Shown: piece after piece, positions 16,399-24,199 of the stretch | Numbering within the stretch: the first letter of the stretch is position 1 | Layout of the letters: each line of letters begins with the position of its first letter | Assembly: GCA_900765115.1 (NCBI GenBank) | Contig: CAAFQK010000026.1 | Coordinates: forward strand, 7,263-71,262 | Direction of reading: 5' to 3' | DNA from: an uncultured Collinsella sp. | GTDB lineage: Bacteria; Actinomycetota; Coriobacteriia; Coriobacteriales; Coriobacteriaceae | DNA: 64,000 bases | Notes under the pieces: generated by a model | What the model saw: the letters and a program-made list of their open reading frames with translations, nothing else | What the model was told of the DNA's origin: nothing | Database searches by the model: none | Position numbers and translations under genes: made by a program

Positions 16399-18214
16399 GT
16401 GCCTCGCCTCCTTCCTGGGTCTGAGCTTGCGGTGCGGATGCCTCGGTGTCGGCTGCGGCGGTCTCGCCCGCGTCCTCGCCTTCGGCACTCATCTTATTTT
16501 GCGAGGTAAAGGTCTCGCGGTAGATCTCGCTCGTCTTGAGCAGCTCATCGTGGTTGCCGATGTCCTTGATGCGGCCGCCCTCCATGACGATGATGCGGTC
16601 GGCGTCCTGCACGGAGCTGATGCGCTGGGCGATGATGAGCTTGGTCGTGTTGGGCAGATAGCTCGCCAGGCCCTCGCGGATCTTGGCGTCGGTCTTGGTG
16701 TCGACGGCGCTCGTGGAGTCGTCCAGGATCAAGATCTTGGGGCGACGCAGCAGGGCACGCGCGATGCACAGGCGCTGCTTCTGGCCGCCGGAAACGTTGG
16801 AGCCGCCCTGCTCGATCCAGGTGTCGTAGCCCTTGGGGAAGCCGTCGACAAACTCGTCGGCGCAGGCCAGATGTGCGGCCTCGCGGACTTCCTCGTCGGT
16901 GGCGTTCGGGTCGCCCCAGCGCAGGTTCTCGGCGATGGTGCCGCTAAACAGCACGTTTTTCTGCAGGACCATGGCTACCTGGTGGCGCAGCGCGTCCAGG
17001 TCGTAGTCGCGCACGTCCACGCCGCCGACGCGCACGGTGCCCTCCGTGACATCGTACAGACGGGCGATCAGGTTCACGAGCGTCGACTTGGCCGAGCCGG
17101 TGCCACCGATAATGCCGATGGTCTCGCCGCTCTTAATATGCAGGTCGATATCGTCGAGCGCCTGGCGGCGGGCATGCTCGGAATACTTAAAGCTCACGTG
17201 ATCGAAGTCGATGGAGCCGTCGGCAACCTCGTGCACGGGCTCGGTCGGGTTAGCGATCGTGGGCTCGGCGGCCAACACCTCGGTAATGCGGTGCGCCGAC
17301 TCATCTGCCATGGTCACCATGACAAAGATCATCGACAGCTGCATTAGGCTCATCAGAATCTGGAAGCCGTAGGTAAAGATGGAGGAGAGCTGGCCCACAT
17401 CGAACAGGGTGCCCTGGCTCGTGATGATGAGCTTGGAGCCCAGGTAGATGATGACGACGAACGCGCCGTTGACGCAGATGTTCATCATGGGGTTGTTGAA
17501 GGCGAGCAACTTCTCGGCGCGGGTGAAGTCCATCTGGACGTCGCGCGCGGCGGTGGCGAACTTCTCCTTCTCGTAGTCCTGGCGCACGTAGCTCTTGACC
17601 ACGCGCATGCCGGTGACGTTTTCCTCGACCGATTCGTTGAGCGCGTCGTACTTGCGGAACACGCGGGTAAAGATCGGGCGCACCTTATAGATGATAAAGA
17701 ACAGGCCAAAGCCCAGCAGCGGAATGATGACCAGGTAGACCATGGCGACGCTGCCGCCCATGGCGTATGCCATGGTAAAGGCAAAGACCAGCACCAGCGG
17801 CGAGCGCACGGCGATGCGGATGAGCATCATAAAGGCCTGCTGCACGTTGTTGATGTCGGTGGTGAGGCGCGTGACGAGCGAGGAACTCGAGAACTCGTCG
17901 ATGTTGGCGAAGCTGAACGTCTGGATCTTGTAGAACAGGTCGCGACGCAGGTTCTTGGCAAAGCCGCAGCTGGCATGGCTGCAGGTGATGCCCGCAGCGG
18001 CGCCAAAGGCGAGTGACGTCAGCGCGATGAGTACGAGAAGGCCGGCGGTGGGCAGCATCTCGGTAACGGCGGTGCCGTCCTTGATGGCGTCGATCATGTC
18101 GGCGGTGATAAACGGGATCATCATCTGGCAGATTACCTCGCCAAGCACCAGCAGCGGCGTGGCGATCGTGACCTTCATGTAATCGCGGATGCTGCCCATA
18201 AGGGTTTTAATCAT
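16391..18214 (-). CDS. ABC exporter half-transporter A (membrane + ATPase), degenerate NBD
   Basis: 607 residues with six predicted membrane helices (VTIATPLLVLGEVICQMMIP onward) and a C-terminal ATPase. Walker A reads GGTGSAKST, with Ala in place of the Gly before Lys. The signature is VSGGQKQR. Walker B is ILDDSTSAVD, where Asp replaces the catalytic Glu, and the switch position is AQRISSV, with Gln in place of His. These changes are typical of the degenerate subunit of heterodimeric exporters, so its partner does most of the ATP hydrolysis. The start overlaps the MarR stop by 8 bp, and the stop overlaps the partner's start by 8 bp, giving tight translational coupling. Last 40 residues are Glu/Ala/Thr-rich. 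Confidence 0.9.
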   Translation of the reverse strand: MIKTLMGSIRDYMKVTIATPLLVLGEVICQMMIPFITADMIDAIKDGTAVTEMLPTAGLLVLIALTSLAFGAAAGITCSHASCGFAKNLRRDLFYKIQTFSFANIDEFSSSSLVTRLTTDINNVQQAFMMLIRIAVRSPLVLVFAFTMAYAMGGSVAMVYLVIIPLLGFGLFFIIYKVRPIFTRVFRKYDALNESVEENVTGMRVVKSYVRQDYEKEKFATAARDVQMDFTRAEKLLAFNNPMMNICVNGAFVVIIYLGSKLIITSQGTLFDVGQLSSIFTYGFQILMSLMQLSMIFVMVTMADESAHRITEVLAAEPTIANPTEPVHEVADGSIDFDHVSFKYSEHARRQALDDIDLHIKSGETIGIIGGTGSAKSTLVNLIARLYDVTEGTVRVGGVDVRDYDLDALRHQVAMVLQKNVLFSGTIAENLRWGDPNATDEEVREAAHLACADEFVDGFPKGYDTWIEQGGSNVSGGQKQRLCIARALLRRPKILILDDSTSAVDTKTDAKIREGLASYLPNTTKLIIAQRISSVQDADRIIVMEGGRIKDIGNHDELLKTSEIYRETFTSQNKMSAEGEDAGETAAADTEASAPQAQTQEGGEAHE

Positions 18215-18710
18215 CCAGTTCCTCCCAGGTTACGCGGATTTTCTCGAGCATCTCGGCGAGCTGTTCACGCTCGTCGTGGTTGAGGGCACTAAAGGCCTGC
18301 TCTCTAAAGCGGATGCGGGCGGCTTGGTCGATGCGGGCCTTCTCCCAGCCGATCTCGGTCAGGCGAATGGTGAGCTGCCGGCGATCTTTTGGATTGCGGC
18401 TGCGTTCGATGATGCCGGCGCACTCGAGCTTGGACAGGATTTCGGAAAGCGACCCCGGCTTGAGGTCGAAGTGCATGCCGAGCTCCTGCTGCGACATTTC
18501 GCCGTTTTCCTGCTTGGCAAGCAGGCAGACGATGGGCGCCTTGCCGGACACGCCGCCGCCGTGAAAGTGCATGTAGTGGCCGCAAAAGCCTAGGCCGCTC
18601 AGGATGCGCTTGGCGAGTTTGTCTTCGGCGCTGACCGCTTCGGGTATGTCTACCGGTTGCGAAGGGTCACCGCCGGGCTCATGTGGAAGGACGAGTGGTT
18701 CAACACACAT
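18207..18710 (-). CDS. MarR family transcriptional repressor
   Basis: 167 residues. A winged helix occupies about residues 55-130 (APIVCLLAKQENGEMSQQELGMHFDLKPGSLSEILSKL; the wing is NPKDRRQLTIRLTEIG, with the DRR motif of MarR proteins). The first 40 residues are an acidic, Pro-rich extension. It is the first gene of an operon with the two ABC exporter genes and overlaps the first by 8 bp, the usual layout for a drug- or metabolite-sensing exporter operon. An inverted repeat at 18732-18767 just upstream is a likely autoregulatory operator. The ligand is unknown. Confidence 0.88.
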   Translation of the reverse strand: MCVEPLVLPHEPGGDPSQPVDIPEAVSAEDKLAKRILSGLGFCGHYMHFHGGGVSGKAPIVCLLAKQENGEMSQQELGMHFDLKPGSLSEILSKLECAGIIERSRNPKDRRQLTIRLTEIGWEKARIDQAARIRFREQAFSALNHDEREQLAEMLEKIRVTWEELDD

Positions 18711-18731
18711 ATCTAAGCTTCGCTCCTTTCT

Positions 18732-18767
18732 TTAGTTAGGTAGTGGAATTGTTTTGTGCCTAACTAA
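18732..18767. promoter_or_regulatory. Probable MarR operator (inverted repeat)
   Basis: TTAGTTAGG at 18732-18740 and CCTAACTAA at 18759-18767 form a perfect 9-bp inverted repeat with an 18-bp centre, 22 bp upstream of the marR start codon. The AGGAG ribosome site lies between operator and start. Such spacing suits two half-sites flanking a promoter. Confidence 0.65.
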
Positions 18768-18811
18768 TCTAGGAGCATGGTAAATAAATGTCAAGGTACC
18801 AAACTTATTAA

Positions 18812-18957
18812 GTTACGGCGTTTTACCAAACGCCGTAACCGCTCGACGCTGCAAGCGTTCCTAAGCGGCAATCTGGCGTTCAATCGTCGGGCATGGCCAC
18901 AAGGCCTATGCCCTCCTCTTTCACGCCACCTTGCTCGCTTAGGAACGCTTTCGCTGT
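18812..18957 (+). repeat. Structured intergenic repeat, family 1, copy 1
   Basis: GTTACGGCGTTT-TACC-AAACGCCGTAAC hairpin (18812-18839), then CTCGACGCTGC, then a long stem (GCGTTCCTAAGCG near 18855 with CGCTTAGGAACGC near 18937) enclosing GGGCATGGCC/GGCCTATGCCC. Two further copies are at 42928 and 59301. This copy differs in its stem sequences but keeps the pairing. The rest of the 18768-19407 gap holds the 19072 element and no gene that I can support. Confidence 0.8.
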
Positions 18958-19071
18958 CCGTCCTCAACCTGTGATTCCGCCACGGTCCGCTTCGGTGCAT
19001 GTTGGTCCCTTGGGGACGGAGGATAACGGATCATTTTGGGCTGCGGTGACACCCTTCCGAAGTTGCTTTGC

Positions 19072-19227
19072 CCAAAACTATGCCGGATTACTACGATGAA
19101 TTCGAAATCTCAGACCTCGGCATTGTTTTTCGTAAAATCACAAGCTGTCTACCTGCGGTTTTGCTGGAGTGCAATTCGTTGTGGTTGGAGACTGGCGGTT
19201 TATCGTAGTAATCCGGCATAGTTTTGG
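19072..19227. repeat. 156-bp intergenic repeat with 26-bp terminal inverted repeats (family 2, copy B)
   Basis: Bases 19072-19097 (starting CCAAAACTATGCC) are exactly inverted at 19202-19227. The interior shares the AAGCTGTCTACCTGCGG core with the 9497 element. No reading frame is present. Confidence 0.8.
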
Positions 19228-19407
19228 AATGGTAGTAAATAGATGGCAGCTACTGTGCCGCTACCGCCGCGATTTGCCTTCCATTTCCGAAACCTTTCCG
19301 CAACAATTTGCCCTTCGTGCCGCTCGACTCCGCTCGCAACGTCCCCTGCGCTACACTTAGTCGCACTATGGCGCTGCTGCGCCGCGCCCGAACCAAGGGG
19401 GACACTC

Positions 19408-20232
19408 ATGAAGAACACTCAGCTGCTGCTGATTAACGATATGTGCGGCTACGGCAAGGTCGCGCTTTCCGCCATGCTGCCGGTGCTGTCGCACATGGGC
19501 TACCGTATCCATAACCTGCCGACGGCGCTCGTTTCCGACACGCTCAACTACCCCAAGTTCTACATCCACGACACCACCGAGTACGTGCGCCAAAGCCTCG
19601 CTATCTGGGAGGAGCTCGGCTTTGAGTTCGACGCCATTTCGACCGGCTTTATCGTGACCGAGGAAGAGACGCGCATCATCTCGGACTTTTGCCACCGCCG
19701 TGCGCAAAAGGGCACCAAGGTGTTCGTCGACCCCATCATGGGCGACAACGGCAAGCTCTATGCGGGCGTGCCCGAGTCCACGATCGGTCTCATGCGCAGC
19801 CTGCTCGAGTGCGCCGACTATGCGGTGCCAAACTACACCGAGGCGTGCCTGCTCACCGATACGCCCATTGCCGAGCAAATCACGCCCGATGAGGGCCGCG
19901 CTCTTGTGGATGCCGTGCGTGCCCTGGGCGCCAAGTCGGTGGTCATTACGAGCGCTGTGGTCGACGGTGCGAATGTCGTCATCGGTTACGACCATGTGGC
20001 GGGGGGGTACTTTACGATTCCCTTCGACCTGATCCCGGTCTACTTCCCGGGCACGGGCGACACGTTCTCGGCGGTGCTCGTCGGCCGCGTGATGGCCGGT
20101 TGGAGCCTGCAGCGCGCAACGGCCGATGCCATGCGTGTGGTGGCTGAGCTTATCGAGCGCAATGCCGACCAAGAGGACAAGTCCGCCGGCCTGCCCATCG
20201 AGGCCTGCCTGGATGTGATTGACCATGAGTAA
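19408..20232 (+). CDS. pdxY: Pyridoxamine/pyridoxal kinase (ribokinase-fold, PfkB-like)
   Basis: 274 residues, cytosolic vitamin B6 salvage kinase that phosphorylates pyridoxal or pyridoxamine at the 5'-OH. Family marks: NDMCGYGKVALSAMLPVL near the N-terminus, FVDPIMGDNGKLY for substrate and Mg/ATP, VPNYTEACLLTD, and the C-terminal GTGDTFSAVLVG anion hole with the catalytic Asp. The ATG at 19408 gives the family N-terminus; the open frame continues upstream to 19243 without family similarity. AAGGGG is the ribosome site, 7 bp away. A run of seven G at about 20001 falls on Gly codons. Its stop overlaps the next start by 8 bp. The gene symbol is by family resemblance. Confidence 0.85.
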   Translation: MKNTQLLLINDMCGYGKVALSAMLPVLSHMGYRIHNLPTALVSDTLNYPKFYIHDTTEYVRQSLAIWEELGFEFDAISTGFIVTEEETRIISDFCHRRAQKGTKVFVDPIMGDNGKLYAGVPESTIGLMRSLLECADYAVPNYTEACLLTDTPIAEQITPDEGRALVDAVRALGAKSVVITSAVVDGANVVIGYDHVAGGYFTIPFDLIPVYFPGTGDTFSAVLVGRVMAGWSLQRATADAMRVVAELIERNADQEDKSAGLPIEACLDVIDHE

Positions 20233-20554
20233 CGCTGGCGAGGGCGGCGTCAAGCCTGCGGGCGAGAACGGGCCGCTCGGCGCGCCGCGTGGCAAGCGTC
20301 CGCGTATCCGCGTGAGCTGCGTGGACCAGCTGGGTGCGTGCCGCTGCCACCATGGTCACAAGCCGGGCGACGTTTTTGACTTCGACCGCGATCGCGGCAA
20401 GATGTGCTCCATGGCCTGCCACGTGGGCTTTCCCTATATCGACATCCTGCGCTACGGCGGCACCGTGCCTGGCAACAAGCCCGGCACGGCAAAGTTCTGC
20501 TGCCCCGAGGTCGATACGTTGAACGTCTGGCTCGCCGAGATCGTCGACGAGTAA
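20225..20554 (+). CDS. Small Cys-rich protein, TIGR04076-like
   Basis: 109 residues, cytosolic. After a Gly-rich 30-residue leader it has RIRVSCVDQLGACRCHHGHKPGD, then CSMACHVGFPYIDILRYGG and FCCPEVD. This spacing of GxC, HKxGD, C, PYIxxLRYGG and CP matches the uncharacterised TIGR04076 family. Seven Cys and several His residues could bind a metal or cluster. It is translationally coupled to the B6 kinase (8-bp overlap), so a link to B6 or a related cofactor is possible but not shown. Family match is from memory of the motif pattern. Confidence 0.72.
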   Translation: MSNAGEGGVKPAGENGPLGAPRGKRPRIRVSCVDQLGACRCHHGHKPGDVFDFDRDRGKMCSMACHVGFPYIDILRYGGTVPGNKPGTAKFCCPEVDTLNVWLAEIVDE

Positions 20555-20556
20555 TC

Positions 20557-20681
20557 GAGCGTGGATTTTCGCCCGCCAAGATAATGAGCGTGGATAATCT
20601 CCCGTTTAGAGCGTGGTTTTACGCTCAAAGTGGGAGAAAATCCACGCTCAATTTGTATGCGGGAGATTATCCACGCTCATT
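20557..20681. repeat. Nested inverted-repeat element (family 3, copy A)
   Basis: AATGAGCGTGGATAATCTCCCG at 20583-20604 is broken here for brevity only at its ends: its 22 bases are exactly inverted at 20660-20681. A second pair with GAGCGTGGATTTT near 20557 and AAAATCCACGCTC near 20637 is nested with it. Copy B is at 28401. It lies between convergent genes and could act as a terminator. Confidence 0.8.
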
Positions 20682-20724
20682 TTATGCCGATGGCGTGGCT
20701 CACGCATCCGCGCCGCCCGGGCGC

Positions 20725-21171
20725 CTACAGTTGCTCGAGCATGGCCGTGCAGCCGGCGAGCACATCGCGGTAGGTGGCATCGAAGTTGCCGGTGTACCAG
20801 GGATCGGCGACGTCGCCGGGGCGATCGGTCCAATCCAGCAGCCGCGAAATCTTGCCGTCGGCATCGTCGCCGAAGATGCGACGCAGGCCGCGCGCGTTCT
20901 CGGCATCCATATAGACGATGTGGTCCCAGTCACCATACTCCGCGCGACGAACCTGGCGCGCGCGGTGCGCAACGACGGGAATCCCGACCTCGCGCAGCTT
21001 GGCGACGGTGCCATGATGCGGAGGGTTGCCAATCTCCTCGGTCGAGGTCGCGGCAGAATCAATGACGAACTCCGCCTCGCGCCCAGCACGGCGCACCAGC
21101 TCGGCAAACACCGACTCAGCCATCGTCGAGCGACAGATATTCCCGTGGCAAATAAACAGTACGTGCTGCAT
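20725..21171 (-). CDS. Low-molecular-weight protein-tyrosine phosphatase
   Basis: 148 residues, cytosolic. The P-loop CHGNICRS (nucleophile Cys 8, Arg 14) is at the N-terminus, and the general acid is the Asp of DPWYTG near residue 120. Length and motifs are those of a complete LMW-PTP. In bacteria such enzymes dephosphorylate protein Tyr or Arg residues and often act with capsule or stress systems. No tyrosine kinase is adjacent. It starts 34 bp after the DUF4143 ATPase stop and has AAAGGAACC upstream, so read-through from that gene is possible. Confidence 0.92.
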   Translation of the reverse strand: MQHVLFICHGNICRSTMAESVFAELVRRAGREAEFVIDSAATSTEEIGNPPHHGTVAKLREVGIPVVAHRARQVRRAEYGDWDHIVYMDAENARGLRRIFGDDADGKISRLLDWTDRPGDVADPWYTGNFDATYRDVLAGCTAMLEQL

Positions 21172-21204
21172 ATGATGGTTCCTTTCTGGGCGGTCGCGCG
21201 GGGG

Positions 21205-22575
21205 TTACAGACTGCCCTTGAGGCAGTTTGCTCCGATAAAGCCCGCTGCGTACAAGGGGAGATGGCGCAGCTCGCGTCCGTCATCGGTTTCGCTGCGGGC
21301 AAAATTGTTCTCGGACAATATGTAGACATACGGCGACCGGGCTTTTTCCATAAACGACCCGAGCGTTCTCGCGCGCACGTTGCGTGCGGATTTTACCTCG
21401 ACGGGAACGATCTCCATACGGTCGGTCTGAAGTAGAAAATCGAGCTCGCCGTTCGTCTTCCAAGACGACGGTGGCATCCAGTAATACGTCTGCAAACCAT
21501 TGCCCGAAAATGCCTGCATGACCGAGTTCTCCGCCAAGGCACCTCGAAAGTCGGAAGACAGCGCAATGGCGGAATCCTCTTTGAGGTCGAGCCAGAGTCG
21601 CGGGTTGATACCGAGTTTGTAGAACATGAGGCCCGTATCGAGAAGATAGACTTTAAAGAAGCTCCCGTCTTCGTCGTCGAAGGGGACGAGGGGAGGTTCG
21701 ATGCCTTCGGTCAGGTTGTTGACCGATATGATGCCGGCGCCCTCGAGCCAGTCGAGTGGCTCGATGAGCTTTGCGCGTCGGCCTCCGCGTTCGACCTCGG
21801 AGTACTTGAATTTCTTGGTTGAGGATCGTAGCAGCTGGGATGGAATGGAGCGCCAGACCTTGCGCGCTGCCACGCCGCTGATCCCGTTTTCGGGGTCGGT
21901 CATATCGGCGGTGTAGGTCTCGTCGATTTCGCGCTGCTCGACGCGCGCGTCTTCGATGGATAGTGTCTTGCGATATGCGTTGACGGCGGCGGGCATGCCG
22001 CCCACGATCTGGTATCGATGAAACAGGCTGAGCGTGGCTTGATGCGCGACGTAGGCCTCAAGCGTGCCGGCGTGGGCGCGAATGGCATCCGCCATCTGCT
22101 CCTCACCGAGCGCCCAGAGAAACTCCTCGAACGACATAGGATGCATGGTCTCTTGACGGACGCCGCTGGGAAAAGGCAACTTGCGCTTGCGCGTGGCGAC
22201 GCCGAGCTGGCTGCCGGTCGCGCATATGCGCCAGCCCGAACCCGAGAAAAAGCGAAGCGAGTTGAGCGCGCGTTCGCAGAGCTGCACCTCGTCAAACAGG
22301 ATGAATGCGGTTTCCTTGCGAATGGGGGTGCGCTTATAGTCTGAGATTCGTGCCACGATGGTGTCTACGTCGTCGGTGGGGCAGTCGAACAGTGGGGCAA
22401 TCAGCTCAAGATCGGTCTGAAAGTCGAGTTTGACAAATGCATCGCCGGCGATTCGTCTGCCGATTTCCTCGGCAGCGTACGTTTTGCCCACGCGTCGCGC
22501 ACCACGGATGAGGAGGGGGCGCGAGGCGTCCTTTGTCGCCCATGATTCGATAACGGATTCGATTGATCTGCGCAT
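21205..22575 (-). CDS. AAA ATPase with DUF4143 domain (first of two in the window)
   Basis: 456 residues. The N-terminal AAA_14-type ATPase has Walker A GARRVGKT (25-32), Walker B FILFDEVQ (91-98) and sensor ICATGSQ. The C-terminal DUF4143 region has LAENSVMQAF, GELDFLLQ (Asp 379) and VPVEVKSA (Glu 393, Lys 395), a PD-(D/E)xK-like arrangement. Such proteins are widespread in bacteria and archaea and their role is not established; the nuclease reading is an inference from motif. No HTH was seen. Starting 16 bp upstream of the ATG are three palindromes spaced 33 bp apart. The other copy in the window (40316) has the same layout with different repeats. Confidence 0.88.
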   Translation of the reverse strand: MRRSIESVIESWATKDASRPLLIRGARRVGKTYAAEEIGRRIAGDAFVKLDFQTDLELIAPLFDCPTDDVDTIVARISDYKRTPIRKETAFILFDEVQLCERALNSLRFFSGSGWRICATGSQLGVATRKRKLPFPSGVRQETMHPMSFEEFLWALGEEQMADAIRAHAGTLEAYVAHQATLSLFHRYQIVGGMPAAVNAYRKTLSIEDARVEQREIDETYTADMTDPENGISGVAARKVWRSIPSQLLRSSTKKFKYSEVERGGRRAKLIEPLDWLEGAGIISVNNLTEGIEPPLVPFDDEDGSFFKVYLLDTGLMFYKLGINPRLWLDLKEDSAIALSSDFRGALAENSVMQAFSGNGLQTYYWMPPSSWKTNGELDFLLQTDRMEIVPVEVKSARNVRARTLGSFMEKARSPYVYILSENNFARSETDDGRELRHLPLYAAGFIGANCLKGSL

Positions 22576-22590
22576 GGGGCTGCCTTTCCA

Positions 22591-22684
22591 ATTTCATGTA
22601 CTTCAAATACATAGTTTAGTACGATTTCGTGTACTTGAAATACACGAAATCGTGGAAAAACGTGTATTTCAAGTACACGAAATT
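22591..22684. repeat. Array of three 33-bp-spaced palindromes upstream of the DUF4143 ATPase
   Basis: Each unit follows the pattern (A)ATTTC(G/A)TGTA - 7 bases - TACA(C/T)GAAAT(T/C), with centres at 22604, 22637 and 22670. The outer arms are complete in unit 2 (22622-22633 with 22641-22652) and partial in units 1 and 3. The 7-base centres are CTTCAAA, CTTGAAA and TTTCAAG. The array ends about 16 bp from the ATPase start codon, so it overlaps the likely promoter. Confidence 0.85.
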
Positions 22685-22787
22685 GAACCGCTGGAGCCTG
22701 CGGGCGGATAAACACTGCTCGTATGGTGTGGTTTTCATCGGACGCCCGCTGCGCTGAGCTGTACTTGCGCCTGCCTCGATCCCACCC

Positions 22788-24053
22788 CTATGCCTGCATC
22801 GAAGATTGTGCTGCCCGCTTGCGCTCCCAGCGTGCCAGCTTGATCGTCACTAGCGTGAGTATCCAGGCTACGAGCGAGAATGCGGCGCCAACCGCGCCCA
22901 CGTAGGCAATGCCAATCCCGCTTACCACGGCGCCGCCCACCGCGGTGCCAAACGAGATGCCGACGTTAAACGCCATGGGCTCCACCGAGCTCGCGAGCAC
23001 CATCGATTTGGGGTGGCGGCTGCGGGCCACGTCCATAAAGTGCGTGATGCACGAGACCGAGAACAGATACATGAGCATCGCCAGACTAAAGACAAAGGCA
23101 AGCGCGAGGGGCATGGTGCCGCCAACGGCAAACAGCCCAAACAGAGCCGCGGCCTGGAGCACAAACGTCACGAGCAGCGCCTTCATGCCAAAGCGCGCAT
23201 CGATCCATCCGCCCAGGATGTTCGAGATCGGGCAGAACACGCCGTAGGCCATAAGGGTGGTGCTCGCCTGAACGGTGCCCATGCCCAGCACCTGCTCCAG
23301 ATAGGGCGTCACGTAGCCGTAGAACACATAGACCGAGCCCACGCCAAACAAGAAGATGAGCATGCCGGTGATGATGCTCGGTTCGCGCAGAAGCCCCGCC
23401 TGCTCGCGGAAGGTGGCAGGCTCGTCGGTCTGGCCGGCGCGCGGCATAAACGCCACGAGCGCGGCGCAGATCAGAACGGCGAAGGTCAGCGTGCCGTACA
23501 TGGCAACGTGCCAGTCGAGCGTGTCGGCCACAAACTTGCCGATCGAGGTCACAAAGACCATCGCCACGGAGAATGCGCCGTACACCACCGAGATAGCGAG
23601 TGAGGTCTGCTGCGGGGACAGCAGCTCGGGGATATACGTCACGCCCACGGCGAGCAGTGCGCCCGAGACGGAGCCCAAGATGATGCGCGAGGCAAACAGC
23701 ACTTGGAAGTTGGGCGCCAACGCCATGACAAGATTACCGAGTACAAAGACAATGCTGTAGCACACGAGTAACTGGTAACGGCGGAAGCGTCCCGTGCTGA
23801 GCGCAAGCGCCGGCGTTGCGATGGCGTAGACGAGCGCGAACACGCTGATGAGTTGGCCTGCGGTGGCAAGTGAGATGCCGAGCTCCGTCGCCAGGTCGCT
23901 CTCGATGCCGATGACCACGAACTCCGAGCAGCCGAGCGAAAAGCCTAACAACACGAGCAGCGCTAGGCAGAGGTTGGTGCGCGCGGGGGAAAGCGCGGCA
24001 GCGGTTGATGCTGTTGTGGACGAGGTTGCGGTGGTCAAGGCGGTTGCTCCCAT
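22788..24053 (-). CDS. MFS transporter, DHA1 (drug:H+ antiporter) type
   Basis: 421-residue inner-membrane protein with about 12 hydrophobic segments, starting at NLCLALLVLLGFSLGCSEFVVIGI. The 2-3 loop motif ALSTGRFRRYQLLVCYS and the motif C-like region GSVSGALLAVGVTYIPELL resemble DHA1 exporters such as AraJ/YdhP-type proteins. The first 25 residues are Thr/Ala/Ser-rich. No strong ribosome site was seen at 24053, so the exact start is uncertain. It is divergent from the LpdD-Nudix fusion gene. Substrate unknown. Confidence 0.85.
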   Translation of the reverse strand: MGATALTTATSSTTASTAAALSPARTNLCLALLVLLGFSLGCSEFVVIGIESDLATELGISLATAGQLISVFALVYAIATPALALSTGRFRRYQLLVCYSIVFVLGNLVMALAPNFQVLFASRIILGSVSGALLAVGVTYIPELLSPQQTSLAISVVYGAFSVAMVFVTSIGKFVADTLDWHVAMYGTLTFAVLICAALVAFMPRAGQTDEPATFREQAGLLREPSIITGMLIFLFGVGSVYVFYGYVTPYLEQVLGMGTVQASTTLMAYGVFCPISNILGGWIDARFGMKALLVTFVLQAAALFGLFAVGGTMPLALAFVFSLAMLMYLFSVSCITHFMDVARSRHPKSMVLASSVEPMAFNVGISFGTAVGGAVVSGIGIAYVGAVGAAFSLVAWILTLVTIKLARWERKRAAQSSMQA

Positions 24054-24136
24054 GTTGCGTTATATGAGCTAGATTCAGTCTCTGCAACTCTAGCAGAATA
24101 CGACAAGAAGCAGCGCCTTTGTCACGGTCTGCGCTT

Positions 24137-24159
24137 GCCTGTATAGTCGCAATACAGGC
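24137..24159. promoter_or_regulatory. Palindrome upstream of the LpdD-Nudix fusion gene
   Basis: GCCTGTAT at 24137-24144 and ATACAGGC at 24152-24159 are inverted around 7 bases, 40 bp before the start codon, in the divergent intergenic region. Possible operator or mRNA hairpin. Confidence 0.45.
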
Positions 24160-24199
24160 GAAGATGGTCTCAGGTACATCGCGGGCGACAGGAGATCCC

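Noticed and set aside
20001..20007. Seven-G run in the B6 kinase gene as a phase switch
   Set aside because: It encodes conserved-type Gly codons in a metabolic enzyme, is shorter than the surface-gene tract, and lies far from the start.
22580..22715. Repetitive peptide (FRVLEIH / FQVHEI) encoded across the palindromes
   Set aside because: The 33-bp period is a multiple of three, so any frame gives a repeat; the frame continues out of phase into the ATPase gene and has no other support.
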